Shown here: in pieces, positions 1-6,837 of the stretch
How positions within the stretch are numbered: the stretch's first letter is position 1
Layout: every line of letters starts with the position of its first letter
Origin: Acidimicrobiia bacterium
GTDB lineage: Bacteria; Actinomycetota; Acidimicrobiia; Acidimicrobiales; Ilumatobacteraceae
Direction of reading: 5' to 3'
NCBI GenBank assembly: GCA_013821025.1
Contig: JACDHN010000108.1
Span: 1 to 7,977 of the forward strand
Length of the DNA stretch: 7,977 nt
The notes under the pieces: model-generated
Seen by the model: only the letters and a program-made list of their open reading frames with translations
What the model was told of the DNA's origin: nothing
Databases searched by the model: none
Translations under genes and position numbers: made by a program

Positions 1-1
1 G

Positions 2-871
2 AGCGACCTCGACACGATCGTCGGTGATGGCGTGCTGGCGTGCTCGCCAACGGCGAGCGCCCTGGCACTCGACGAGATCCCCGACGAGGGCCTCTTCTTC
101 CGCACCATCCCCAGTGACTCGCTGCAGGCAGTGGCAATCGCCGAGCTGGCCGAAGGAACGGGCGCCCAGAATGCCTCGATCGTGTACGTCGACGATGCCT
201 ACGGTCGCGGCCTGGCCCAGGCGGTGACCGAAGCGCTGCAGGCGCGAAGCATCGCTGTCAGCCAAATGGGCGTCGCCTCCGTCGAGCGCAACCTCACGGC
301 CGAGGCGCTGTCGTTGCTCGCTGGGAAGGGCGACGTGGCCATCATCCTCGGCGATGACGTCAGGGGGCCCCGGCTGCTGACAGCGATGGGCGACGCCATC
401 CGCGACGATCCAGCGCTGCCTGTGCCCGACGTGATCGTGAACGACGCCATGCGCCAACCCGATTCCCCAGAGGTGATGAGGGACCTGCCGGGTGTTCTGC
501 GCACGTCGTTGCAGGGTGTCTCGCCGATGGCGACCCCGACGCTGGACGACCAGCCAGGTGGGCTGTTCGGCACGAATGCCTTCGACTGCGTGACGACGAT
601 CGCCCTTGCCGCCGAGCAGGCCCAGTCCGATCGGCCGCTCGCCATCGCCGCCGAGATGCAGGGCGTGAGCAGCGGCGGTTCGGTGTGCCGCAGCTACGAC
701 ACGTGCCGGGACCTGATCGCCGCCGGGCGCAACATCGACTACGAGGGGCCGGGTGGTGTGCTCGAGCTTGATGAGACCGGCGATTCTTCACGGGCCCGTT
801 TCGACGTCTTCGGCTTCGACAGCAACGGAATCGACGAGTCGCTGCAGCAACGAATCTTCAGCAGCGACTGA
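2..871 (+). CDS. ABC transporter substrate-binding protein (LivK-like, periplasmic-binding type I), 3' part
   Basis: The frame is open from the left edge to a TGA at 869-871, giving the last 289 residues; the signal peptide and first lobe start lie outside the window. The family binds a small solute (branched-chain amino acids, amides or similar) outside the membrane and delivers it to an ABC permease. Seen in the sequence: a lobe-1 segment of the type FFRTIPSDSLQAVAIAELA followed by ASIVYVDDAYGRGLAQAV, typical of LivK-like proteins; a later GLFGTNAFDCVTTIALAAEQ helix; and a C-terminal SSGGSVCRSYDTCRDL segment with two cysteines five residues apart, a likely disulfide, followed by NIDYEGPGGVLELDETGD, the usual end of this subfamily. 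The ligand cannot be read from the sequence. No permease or ATPase gene lies in the window, and the downstream neighbour is convergent, so any transporter operon must lie to the left or be dispersed. Confidence 0.88.
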   Translation, partial: SDLDTIVGDGVLACSPTASALALDEIPDEGLFFRTIPSDSLQAVAIAELAEGTGAQNASIVYVDDAYGRGLAQAVTEALQARSIAVSQMGVASVERNLTAEALSLLAGKGDVAIILGDDVRGPRLLTAMGDAIRDDPALPVPDVIVNDAMRQPDSPEVMRDLPGVLRTSLQGVSPMATPTLDDQPGGLFGTNAFDCVTTIALAAEQAQSDRPLAIAAEMQGVSSGGSVCRSYDTCRDLIAAGRNIDYEGPGGVLELDETGDSSRARFDVFGFDSNGIDESLQQRIFSSD

Positions 872-883
872 TCGAGCGATCAG
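868..883. terminator. Palindrome spanning both convergent stop codons
   Basis: CTGATCG-AG-CGATCAG is a perfect 7-bp inverted repeat with a 2-nt centre. It contains the TGA (869-871) of the substrate-binding protein gene and, on the other strand, the TGA (880-882) of the hemQ-like gene. There is no T-run on either side, so calling it a bidirectional terminator is tentative. The symmetry is seen; the function is inferred. Confidence 0.4.
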
Positions 884-1545
884 GCGATGGCATCGAGGAT
901 GACGTCGGGCTCACCGATGTATCCGACGTAGAAGTCCTCGAACTCGCCGTACAGCGCGGATGCCCTGTCGAATCGCATCGTGTAGACAACGTCCTTGATC
1001 ACCTCGGGGCTGACGCCGAACAGCGTGACGCCCCACTCATGGCTGTCGAGCCCCGTTGACCCGGTGACGAGCTGCGTGACCTGGCCGGCAAACGTGCGAC
1101 CGCTGCGTCCGTGCTCGCGCATCATCTCGTCGCGAGCTTCGTACGGCGTGGCGTACCAGTTGGCGTGGGCGCTGCGGGCCTTGCTCATCGGGTAGAAGCA
1201 GAACACCGGCTTGCCTTCTGGCGGCAGCTGCGGGTACAGGCGCGGCTGCGTCATGTGTTCTGGCATGCCCTTGGCGTACTCCGAGATCTCCGTGAGGCTG
1301 ACATAGCTCGACACGATGCCAAGCCCGGCATTGCGCAGCCGGGACTGCAGGTGGCGCAACACCGTCCAGTCGGGGTGCAGCGCCAGGACCGCGAGATCGG
1401 CCTTGTGCCCCAAGAGCGCCGCCGTCACCACCTGTGCGTCACTCTCGACGGCGTGCTTGATGGCGGCCAGCACCGCCTCTCGGTCGAGCATTGGGGTGGG
1501 CCTGGCGAAGAGGTGGACGACGCCGAGTCCGGTCTCGATTCGCAT
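880..1545 (-). CDS. hemQ: Chlorite dismutase family protein, probable coproheme decarboxylase (HemQ/ChdC)
   Basis: The product has 221 residues, normal for the short family members. HemQ/ChdC uses peroxide to decarboxylate coproheme III to heme b, the last step of the coproporphyrin-dependent heme pathway of Gram-positive bacteria. Seen: FCFYPMSKAR at about 115-124, NWY at 129-131, the MMREHGRSGRTFAG block at 141-154, GSTGLDSHEWGVTLFG at 162-177 and VVYTMRFDRASALYGEFEDFYVG at 186-208, all hallmarks of the family. Tyr131 in NWY is the best candidate for the redox tyrosine of Firmicutes-type HemQ (by motif alignment, inferred). The motifs look closer to the Firmicutes-like clade than to the actinobacterial type with a YPDVRANT block, so a non-HemQ function within the family is possible. 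The start ATG at 1545 lacks a Shine-Dalgarno and sits 6 nt after TAGCCT. It converges on the transporter gene; 65 bp separate it from the VOC gene upstream. Confidence 0.8.
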   Translation of the reverse strand: MRIETGLGVVHLFARPTPMLDREAVLAAIKHAVESDAQVVTAALLGHKADLAVLALHPDWTVLRHLQSRLRNAGLGIVSSYVSLTEISEYAKGMPEHMTQPRLYPQLPPEGKPVFCFYPMSKARSAHANWYATPYEARDEMMREHGRSGRTFAGQVTQLVTGSTGLDSHEWGVTLFGVSPEVIKDVVYTMRFDRASALYGEFEDFYVGYIGEPDVILDAIA

Positions 1546-1551
1546 ACCGAC

Positions 1552-1557
1552 AGGCTA
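1552..1557 (-). promoter_or_regulatory. Probable -10 box of a leaderless hemQ promoter
   Basis: TAGCCT fits TANNNT and is followed by 6 nt (GTCGGT) and the ATG at 1545, so transcription would begin at or next to the start codon. No GGAGG-like element precedes the gene. A TTGTCC exists further upstream (1583-1588), but its 25-nt spacing is too long for a normal -35. The same hexamer with the same spacing occurs before fdhD in this window. Confidence 0.5.
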
Positions 1558-1610
1558 CGCCTGCGACGTGCGACGCCACACCGGACAACTTCGTATGGGC
1601 CGACGGACTG

Positions 1611-1976
1611 CTACGGAGCTGCGACGCAGAACTCGTTGCCTTCGGGATCCTTCAACGTCGCCCAGTAGACGCCGTACTCCTCTTTCGGCGCTCGGACGAC
1701 CACGGCGCCGAGCCCGACGAGGCGTCCCACCTCGTCCTCGACGTCCGCACGGTCCTGTGCATGCAGATCGACATGCATGCGATTCTTCGCCGACTTCGGT
1801 TCCGGCACCTTGGCGAAGAACCAGGCTTCGGCGCCCTCCGTACTGCTCCGCCCGATCGAGGCGAAGAACCCACTGGGCTCAGGATCGAGCGGTCGGCCGA
1901 GCGCAGCCGACCAGAAGCGGGCAACGGCGAGCGTGTCATCGCAGTCGATGACAACGTTCGACAGCTTGATCGTCAT
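1611..1976 (-). CDS. VOC superfamily (glyoxalase/bleomycin-resistance-like) protein
   Basis: The product has 121 residues and forms a single vicinal-oxygen-chelate domain; such proteins pair as dimers to make a metal or ligand pocket. Function ranges from dioxygenase and glyoxalase to drug binding, and the substrate cannot be assigned here. Seen: the opening beta strand KLSNVVIDCDD with ARFWSAALG (residues about 4-27), RMHVDLHAQD (67-75) with His68, and a C-terminal VYWATLKDPEGNEFCV (103-118) with Glu115; His68 and Glu115 are the positions most likely to line the metal or ligand site. The reading frame is open far upstream, but the start is set at ATG 1976 because AAGGAG at 1985-1990 lies 8 nt before it and homology begins there. 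The ATG overlaps the TGA of the upstream MerR gene (ATGA), so the two are translationally coupled and the protein is probably induced by the ligand that MerR senses. Confidence 0.85.
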   Translation of the reverse strand: MTIKLSNVVIDCDDTLAVARFWSAALGRPLDPEPSGFFASIGRSSTEGAEAWFFAKVPEPKSAKNRMHVDLHAQDRADVEDEVGRLVGLGAVVVRAPKEEYGVYWATLKDPEGNEFCVAAP

Positions 1977-2818
1977 GAGGATGTCTCCTTGGTGTGAGCG
2001 GGATGGATCGGCCACTGGATCTCGGTGCGGAACGTGTGGACATCGTTCGTGTCGCCGTACGAGACGACGTAGACCTCTCGGATCGGCAGCGCCGCAGGTT
2101 CGGCGTGCTCGGCAACCCACGCACCCAGCTGGCGGTATGTGTCGCCGATCGCCTCGTACGAACCGACATGGACGAGCACCGCGACATGCGCTGCAGGCAC
2201 CTCGCTCATCACGACTGAACCGGCTACCGGGCGCAGTGCGACCGGTCTCGAAATCGGCAGATACGCCTCGACCTCTTCGATGTTCTCGTCGGCGATCTCC
2301 GGTGGGTAGAGAGCGCCGGTCGGCCCGCTCTGAGCGACGCCGAAGCGGGTCGCCATCGCACCCAACTGGGCATAGGCGTCACCGAGGAACTCGGCGAAGT
2401 CGGCCTCGGCCACTCGCCCGCGGATCGCAAGCGTGAGGCTGTGCGGTTCATCTCGGGGATGCACCGGGGTGTGCGAAGCCGGGCGCTCGACGCCTGCTTG
2501 CAAATCGGTGACGATGCGCGTCACGTCGGCGAGACGCTCCCTCATCGCCACTCCGTGCGCGGTGAGCACACGCGCTGTGACGGCCGGATCGCGGGCCTGG
2601 ATCACCTCACGCACCTGGTCGAGTGGGAGGTCGAGCGCTCTGAGCCGCCGAATGACGGCGGCATCGGTCAGCTGCGACGAGTGGTACGACCGGTAGCCCG
2701 TCTGTGGGTCGACGCTCGTCGGCACCAAGATGCCGGCCTCGTGATAGGCACGCAGCGTCTTGATCGACAGCAGGCTCGCCCGGGAGAAGGCGCCGATGGC
2801 GAGGAGTCCGTCGCTCAC
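1973..2818 (-). CDS. MerR family transcriptional regulator with GyrI-like effector-binding domain
   Basis: From the preferred GTG at 2818 the product has 281 residues. MerR proteins twist a promoter with an over-long spacer to activate transcription when a ligand binds; GyrI-like C-terminal domains bind drug-like or hydrophobic small molecules. Seen: an N-terminal winged HTH, LLAIGAFSRASLLSIKTLRAYHEAGIL (about 5-31), followed by the DPQTGYRSYHSSQL wing (about 37-50); a dimerisation helix to about residue 108; and a GyrI-like domain from about 125 to the C-terminus, ending in the typical VVSYGDTNDVHTFRTEIQWPI. An alternative GTG at 2827 adds three residues and has GGAGG 7 nt upstream. I prefer 2818 because the -10-like GAGAGT lies 7 nt before it, predicting a leaderless mRNA, and because 2827 falls inside that -10 box. 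The gene overlaps the VOC gene by 4 nt. Its own promoter carries the dyad, so autoregulation is likely. Confidence 0.88.
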   Translation of the reverse strand: MSDGLLAIGAFSRASLLSIKTLRAYHEAGILVPTSVDPQTGYRSYHSSQLTDAAVIRRLRALDLPLDQVREVIQARDPAVTARVLTAHGVAMRERLADVTRIVTDLQAGVERPASHTPVHPRDEPHSLTLAIRGRVAEADFAEFLGDAYAQLGAMATRFGVAQSGPTGALYPPEIADENIEEVEAYLPISRPVALRPVAGSVVMSEVPAAHVAVLVHVGSYEAIGDTYRQLGAWVAEHAEPAALPIREVYVVSYGDTNDVHTFRTEIQWPIHPAHTKETSS

Positions 2819-2825
2819 GGGTTCC

Positions 2826-2856
2826 ACTCTCCTGCCTCCCCCCAGGGGAGAGTCAA
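2826..2856 (-). promoter_or_regulatory. MerR-type promoter/operator of the merR-VOC operon
   Basis: Reading the minus strand: -35 TTGACT (2856-2851), then the dyad CTCCCC-TGG-GGGGAG (2850-2836), then GCAG, then a weak -10 GAGAGT (2831-2826). The spacer is exactly 19 bp, the abnormal length that MerR activators correct, and the dyad starts directly after the -35, the same geometry as the classical mer promoter. The -10 lies 7 nt before the GTG at 2818. The elements are seen directly; the assignment to the adjacent MerR is inference from established family behaviour. Confidence 0.8.
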
Positions 2857-2898
2857 GTCCTTCGCGCGCCAGCGAGCGACCCGCTGAGGATCGGTGAG

Positions 2899-3708
2899 TC
2901 AGCGATGCGCCGGCAGCCGCTCCGGGGCATACACGTTCAACGAGTCACCACGGACGAAACCCGCCACGGTCATCCCGGCGCGGCGAGCTGCGTGCACGGC
3001 AAGCGCTGTCGGCGCACTGACCGCGAGCAGTGTGGCGAAACCCGCCGCCCACGCCTTCTGCACCATCTCGATGCTCGCCCGTCCGCTGACGAACAGTCCG
3101 AGACCAGCGGCCGGGCCGTCGCCGGAGAGCACGCGGGCGCCGATGATCATGTCGACGGCATTGTGCCGCCCGACGTCCTCACGGGTTGCGAGGATGCGCC
3201 CCTCCCTGTCGAACACCGCCGCGGCGTGGACCGACCCGGTGGCAGAGAACAGCTGCTGCGTGGCGTTCACGGCGTCGGAGATGCCGAGCAGCACGTCGAT
3301 GCCGATCGCCGGCGCCGACGCCGGCTCGAACGGGGTCAGCCGCTCGACCAGCGTGTCGATCTGATCGCTGCCACACCAGCCGCAGCTACTCGAGGTCGTG
3401 CCGAGCCGTGGCGTCGGCGTGGGCGCCCGGCCGCCGGTCTCCACCGTGACCACGTTGAACTCGGTATCGAGAGCGGGGCCCGTGGCGCAGTAGCGCACGC
3501 CGGTCACGGGCGCTCCGTCGAGCAGGCCCTCGGTGAAGCAGAACCCAGCGGCGAGCTCGTAGTCGTGGCCGGGCGTGCGCATCGTCGTCGACACCGTCAC
3601 GCCGTCGAGCTGGATCGTCATCGGCTCCTCGACGATCAGCTCGTCGGGGCGGCGCCGCTCGCCGTCGGGACCGAACCTCGTGACGATCAGGCGCTCGGTC
3701 CTGGCCAT
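2899..3708 (-). CDS. fdhD: FdhD, formate dehydrogenase accessory sulfurtransferase
   Basis: The product has 269 residues, the normal length. FdhD moves sulfur from a cysteine desulfurase to the molybdenum (bis-MGD) cofactor of formate dehydrogenase, a step needed for activity, in the cytoplasm. Seen: DELIVEEPMTIQLDGV near the N-terminus; HDYELAAGFCFTEGLL (about 48-63); the catalytic CxxC pair in SSCGWCGS (Cys109 and Cys112); TGSVHAAAVFD (about 157-167); REDVGRHNAVDMIIG (about 176-190); SGRASIEMVQKA (about 208-219); and VRGDSLNVYA close to the C-terminus. All core family motifs are intact. A GTG at 3711 directly precedes ATG 3708; I choose ATG because TAGCCT lies exactly 6 nt before it and no Shine-Dalgarno is present. 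No formate dehydrogenase gene is in the window, so the client enzyme is encoded elsewhere. It diverges from the aquaporin gene across 62 bp. Confidence 0.95.
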   Translation of the reverse strand: MARTERLIVTRFGPDGERRRPDELIVEEPMTIQLDGVTVSTTMRTPGHDYELAAGFCFTEGLLDGAPVTGVRYCATGPALDTEFNVVTVETGGRAPTPTPRLGTTSSSCGWCGSDQIDTLVERLTPFEPASAPAIGIDVLLGISDAVNATQQLFSATGSVHAAAVFDREGRILATREDVGRHNAVDMIIGARVLSGDGPAAGLGLFVSGRASIEMVQKAWAAGFATLLAVSAPTALAVHAARRAGMTVAGFVRGDSLNVYAPERLPAHR

Positions 3709-3714
3709 CACTCG

Positions 3715-3742
3715 AGGCTACCGGTGACGATCTGCCCGTCAA
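3715..3742 (-). promoter_or_regulatory. fdhD promoter (leaderless)
   Basis: On the minus strand TTGACG (3742-3737), a 16-bp spacer and TAGCCT (3720-3715) form a near-canonical vegetative promoter. ATG 3708 follows after 6 nt, so the transcript should start at the initiation codon. This is the best-formed -35/-10 pair of the plain promoters in the window. Confidence 0.65.
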
Positions 3743-3758
3743 GGGTGAGCGGATTGCG

Positions 3759-3764
3759 TACGCT
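3759..3764 (+). promoter_or_regulatory. Probable -10 box of a leaderless aquaporin promoter
   Basis: TACGCT fits TANNNT and lies 6 nt before ATG 3771. No Shine-Dalgarno is visible and no good -35 is seen at the expected distance, where the fdhD promoter elements lie on the other strand. The two divergent promoters sit back to back with about 16 bp between them. Confidence 0.5.
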
Positions 3765-3770
3765 CGCCAC

Positions 3771-4532
3771 ATGCAAACGAGCGAACACGGCCATATCCTG
3801 GCGGCGGAGTTCATCGGGACGTCGGTGCTCGTGATGGGCGGGCCTGGGGCGGCGATCCTGGCCGGTCCCCAGATCGGGCTTCTCGGCATCTCCCTGGCCT
3901 TCGGGATCTCCGTGATCGCCATGGCCTACGTCATCGGGCCGGTCAGCGGGTGCCACATCAATCCCGCCGTGACGCTGGCGATGCTCATGACCCGCAAGGT
4001 GTCGACGCGCCAGGCCGTGTTCTCGTGGATCGGTCAGGTTCTCGGCGGCGTCTTCGGCGCCGCTGTCATCTACGGAATCGCCAGCGGACGTGACGGGTTC
4101 GAGCGGGGTGGCTTCGCATCCAACGGCTGGGACCGCGACTCGTTCTCCGGGTTGGGGTCGACGATGGTGGTCGAGATCGTGTTCACGGCACTGTTCGTCG
4201 TGATCGTCCTGGCCACGACATCGCGACGGTTCGCGCCCGGCATGGGCGGCCTCGTGGCCGGCCTCACGCTGACGCTGATCCACCTTGTGACCATCCCCGT
4301 CGACAACACGAGCGTCAATCCCGCCCGCAGCCTGGCCACGGCGATCTTCGCCGACACCGATCCCAACGCCCTCGGTCAGCTGTGGGCGTTCATCGTGTTC
4401 CCTCTCCTTGGTTCCCTCGTCGGCGTCATCGTGTGGCTGCTGATCGATCAGGACTTCGGACTCGAAGACACGATGCTCGACAACGAACCTTTCCGCGACA
4501 CGAGAGACGCCGCCGACAACCTCGTCGACTGA
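3771..4532 (+). CDS. aqpZ: MIP family aquaporin (AqpZ-like water channel)
   Basis: The product is a 253-residue, six-helix inner-membrane channel. Seen: both NPA loops, HINPAV at 62-67 and SVNPARS at 181-187; hydrophobic helices at about 10-32, 38-58, 84-104, 130-150, 158-176 and 203-225. The aromatic/arginine selectivity filter can be read by spacing against E. coli AqpZ (Phe43, His174, Thr183, Arg189): Phe44, His171, Thr180 and Arg186 here, the water-selective set, rather than the wider glycerol-facilitator filter. Water transport is therefore inferred with fair confidence. The protein ends with an acidic, hydrophilic tail of about 28 residues (from DQDFGLED onward) that is probably cytoplasmic. 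The ATG at 3771 appears leaderless. The gene is monocistronic: it diverges from fdhD and is closed by a strong hairpin before the convergent groEL. Confidence 0.94.
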   Translation: MQTSEHGHILAAEFIGTSVLVMGGPGAAILAGPQIGLLGISLAFGISVIAMAYVIGPVSGCHINPAVTLAMLMTRKVSTRQAVFSWIGQVLGGVFGAAVIYGIASGRDGFERGGFASNGWDRDSFSGLGSTMVVEIVFTALFVVIVLATTSRRFAPGMGGLVAGLTLTLIHLVTIPVDNTSVNPARSLATAIFADTDPNALGQLWAFIVFPLLGSLVGVIVWLLIDQDFGLEDTMLDNEPFRDTRDAADNLVD

Positions 4533-4552
4533 CAGCAACAATGGGGGGTTCG

Positions 4553-4582
4553 AAGGGGGGAAGACGCCAGCCTTCCCCCCTT
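4553..4582. terminator. Bidirectional hairpin terminator between aqpZ and groEL
   Basis: A perfect 11-bp stem, AAGGGGGGAAG (4553-4563) with CTTCCCCCCTT (4572-4582), closes an 8-nt loop. It lies 20 nt after the aquaporin stop and 6 nt after the groEL stop, so it can serve both convergent transcripts. Only a short T stretch follows, as is common in GC-rich actinobacteria. A second G6 run (4543-4548), separated by TTCGAA, could compete for the same C6 run. Confidence 0.85.
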
Positions 4583-4588
4583 TGAGCT

Positions 4589-6211
<1,623 letters not shown>

Positions 6212-6241
6212 CTGGGTCCTCCGTTGGACGATTTCGGGCGT

Positions 6242-6268
6242 TCAGCACTCGGACGAGCCGAGTGCTAG
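6242..6268 (-). promoter_or_regulatory. CIRCE operator (HrcA binding site)
   Basis: On the minus strand CTAGCACTC-N9-GAGTGCTGA matches the CIRCE consensus TTAGCACTC-N9-GAGTGCTAA, with a perfect GCACTC/GAGTGC core and exact 9-nt spacing. HrcA binds this inverted repeat and releases it on heat or misfolding stress. An additional inverted half-site abuts it on the promoter side: 6260-6273 reads GAGTGCTAGCACTC, a perfect 14-bp palindrome that reaches into the -10 box. Confidence 0.93.
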
Positions 6269-6269
6269 C

Positions 6270-6298
6270 ACTCTACGTCAGCGACTGCTAACGAGCAA
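6270..6298 (-). promoter_or_regulatory. groEL promoter
   Basis: On the minus strand TTGCTC (6298-6293), a 17-bp spacer and TAGAGT (6275-6270) form a plausible vegetative promoter. Its predicted start, near 6263, falls inside the CIRCE element, leaving a leader of about 50 nt with a Shine-Dalgarno. This overlap is what HrcA repression requires. Confidence 0.6.
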
Positions 6299-6313
6299 CC
6301 GCGATGCAGGCGA

Positions 6314-6334
6314 GCTCGTCGCTAGCGCTTCCCT
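6314..6334. repeat. Direct repeat A, copy 1 (21 bp)
   Basis: This copy matches 6373-6393 at 20 of 21 positions; the one difference is A6324 versus G6383 within the CGCT(A/G)GCGC core. The period is 59 bp. On the minus strand both copies begin AGGGAAGCGC and run into CGACGAGC. Such short GC-rich units look like dispersed intergenic repeats, but whether it occurs elsewhere in the genome cannot be seen from this window. Confidence 0.7.
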
Positions 6335-6372
6335 GCTGCTTGGCCTCGCTCGCTGCCGCTCGCTCGACTCCG

Positions 6373-6393
6373 GCTCGTCGCTGGCGCTTCCCT
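6373..6393. repeat. Direct repeat A, copy 2 (21 bp)
   Basis: This is the second copy of the unit at 6314-6334, with one mismatch. The DNA between the copies is rich in CGCTCG steps. Confidence 0.7.
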
Positions 6394-6481
6394 CACCGGC
6401 TGACCTCAAGCGCTCAACATCCCGGGGGCCAAAGCGTCACGAGACTCGAAGAAGCCGTCGCGGCCAACTCTGCGGCGACGC

Positions 6482-6757
6482 TCAGCCGCCGGCTACCGCT
6501 GGGATGATGGAGACTGTTTGGCCGTCGGGGACCTTGGTGTCGAGGCCTTCGAGGTAACGCACGTCGTCGTCGTCGACGAACACGTTGACGAACTTACGCA
6601 GGCTGCCGTCGTCGTCCAGGAGTCGGTCGCGCAGGCCCGGGTGAGCGGATTCCAGCGCCGTGATCACGTCTGCCAGCGAACCGGACTCGACGTCGATCGT
6701 GGAGGCGCCGCCCGAAAGCGGACGCAGCGTGGTCGGGATTCGCACGGTAACGGCCAT
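6482..6757 (-). CDS. cysO: CysO-like sulfur carrier protein (MoaD/ThiS family)
   Basis: The product has 91 residues and a ubiquitin-like beta-grasp fold ending in the diagnostic Gly-Gly. In mycobacteria CysO is activated at its C-terminus by MoeZ, carries a thiocarboxylate, donates sulfur to O-phosphoserine through CysM, and is released as cysteine by the protease Mec. Seen: VTVRIPTTLRPLSGG at 3-17, RKFVNVFVDDDDVRYLEGL (about 54-72) and the tail VSIIPAVAGG, matching what I recall of mycobacterial CysO (IPTILRP near the start, FVNIYVNDEDVR, PAVAGG end) much better than MoaD or ThiS proper. Neither cysM nor mec is adjacent, unlike the mycobacterial cluster, so the pathway assignment rests on sequence alone; a MoaD-like role is the alternative. 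ATG 6757 has no Shine-Dalgarno and lies 7 nt after TAGGGT. It diverges from glycerate kinase. Confidence 0.87.
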   Translation of the reverse strand: MAVTVRIPTTLRPLSGGASTIDVESGSLADVITALESAHPGLRDRLLDDDGSLRKFVNVFVDDDDVRYLEGLDTKVPDGQTVSIIPAVAGG

Positions 6758-6764
6758 GACCGAA

Positions 6765-6770
6765 ACCCTA
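6765..6770 (-). promoter_or_regulatory. Probable -10 box of a leaderless cysO promoter
   Basis: TAGGGT fits TANNNT and is followed by 7 nt (TTCGGTC) and ATG 6757. No recognisable -35 or Shine-Dalgarno accompanies it. Confidence 0.5.
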
Positions 6771-6825
6771 CCGGTGCACTCAGGAATCGCCCAGCACGGG
6801 TGGGCAGGACGGTCGTGGCGATGGA

Positions 6826-6831
6826 TAGGTT
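6826..6831 (+). promoter_or_regulatory. Probable -10 box of a leaderless glycerate kinase promoter
   Basis: TAGGTT fits TANNNT and is followed by 6 nt (CGCGTT) and the GTG start at 6838. There is no Shine-Dalgarno between them and no clear -35. This supports GTG 6838 as the real start. Confidence 0.5.
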
Positions 6832-6837
6832 CGCGTT

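Larger units (their letters stand above)
6300..6481. other. Gene-poor interval between groEL promoter and cysO
   Basis: I find no credible gene here. Short open frames translate the repeated GC-rich DNA and resemble no family I know. The interval holds two near-identical 21-bp direct repeats (listed separately) with CGCTCG-rich filler between them. Near its right end a CGTCGC/GCGACG inverted repeat (6456-6461 with 6475-6480) lies just past the cysO stop and could act as a weak terminator for cysO. Confidence 0.5.

Noticed and set aside
1977..2120. Longer N-terminus for the VOC protein, starting at 2120
   Set aside because: The extra 48 residues are an out-of-frame reading of the merR gene, and the Shine-Dalgarno and VOC homology both place the start at 1976.
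2857..2898. Terminator between fdhD and merR
   Set aside because: I looked for a stem-loop after the fdhD stop and found only short, interrupted complementarity.
2905..3834. A 309-codon plus-strand open frame opposite fdhD
   Set aside because: It is a shadow of FdhD with Arg/Gly/Ala-rich translation and no family resemblance; it also runs into the start of the aquaporin gene in another frame.
3708..4541. A 277-codon minus-strand open frame opposite the aquaporin
   Set aside because: The translation is extremely rich in His, Asp, Gly and Arg, as expected for the mirror of a GC-rich gene, while the plus strand carries both NPA motifs and a complete selectivity filter.
6304..6507. Small plus-strand open frame in the groEL-cysO interval
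   Set aside because: It consists largely of the translated 21-bp repeats, has no start signal and overlaps the end of cysO.
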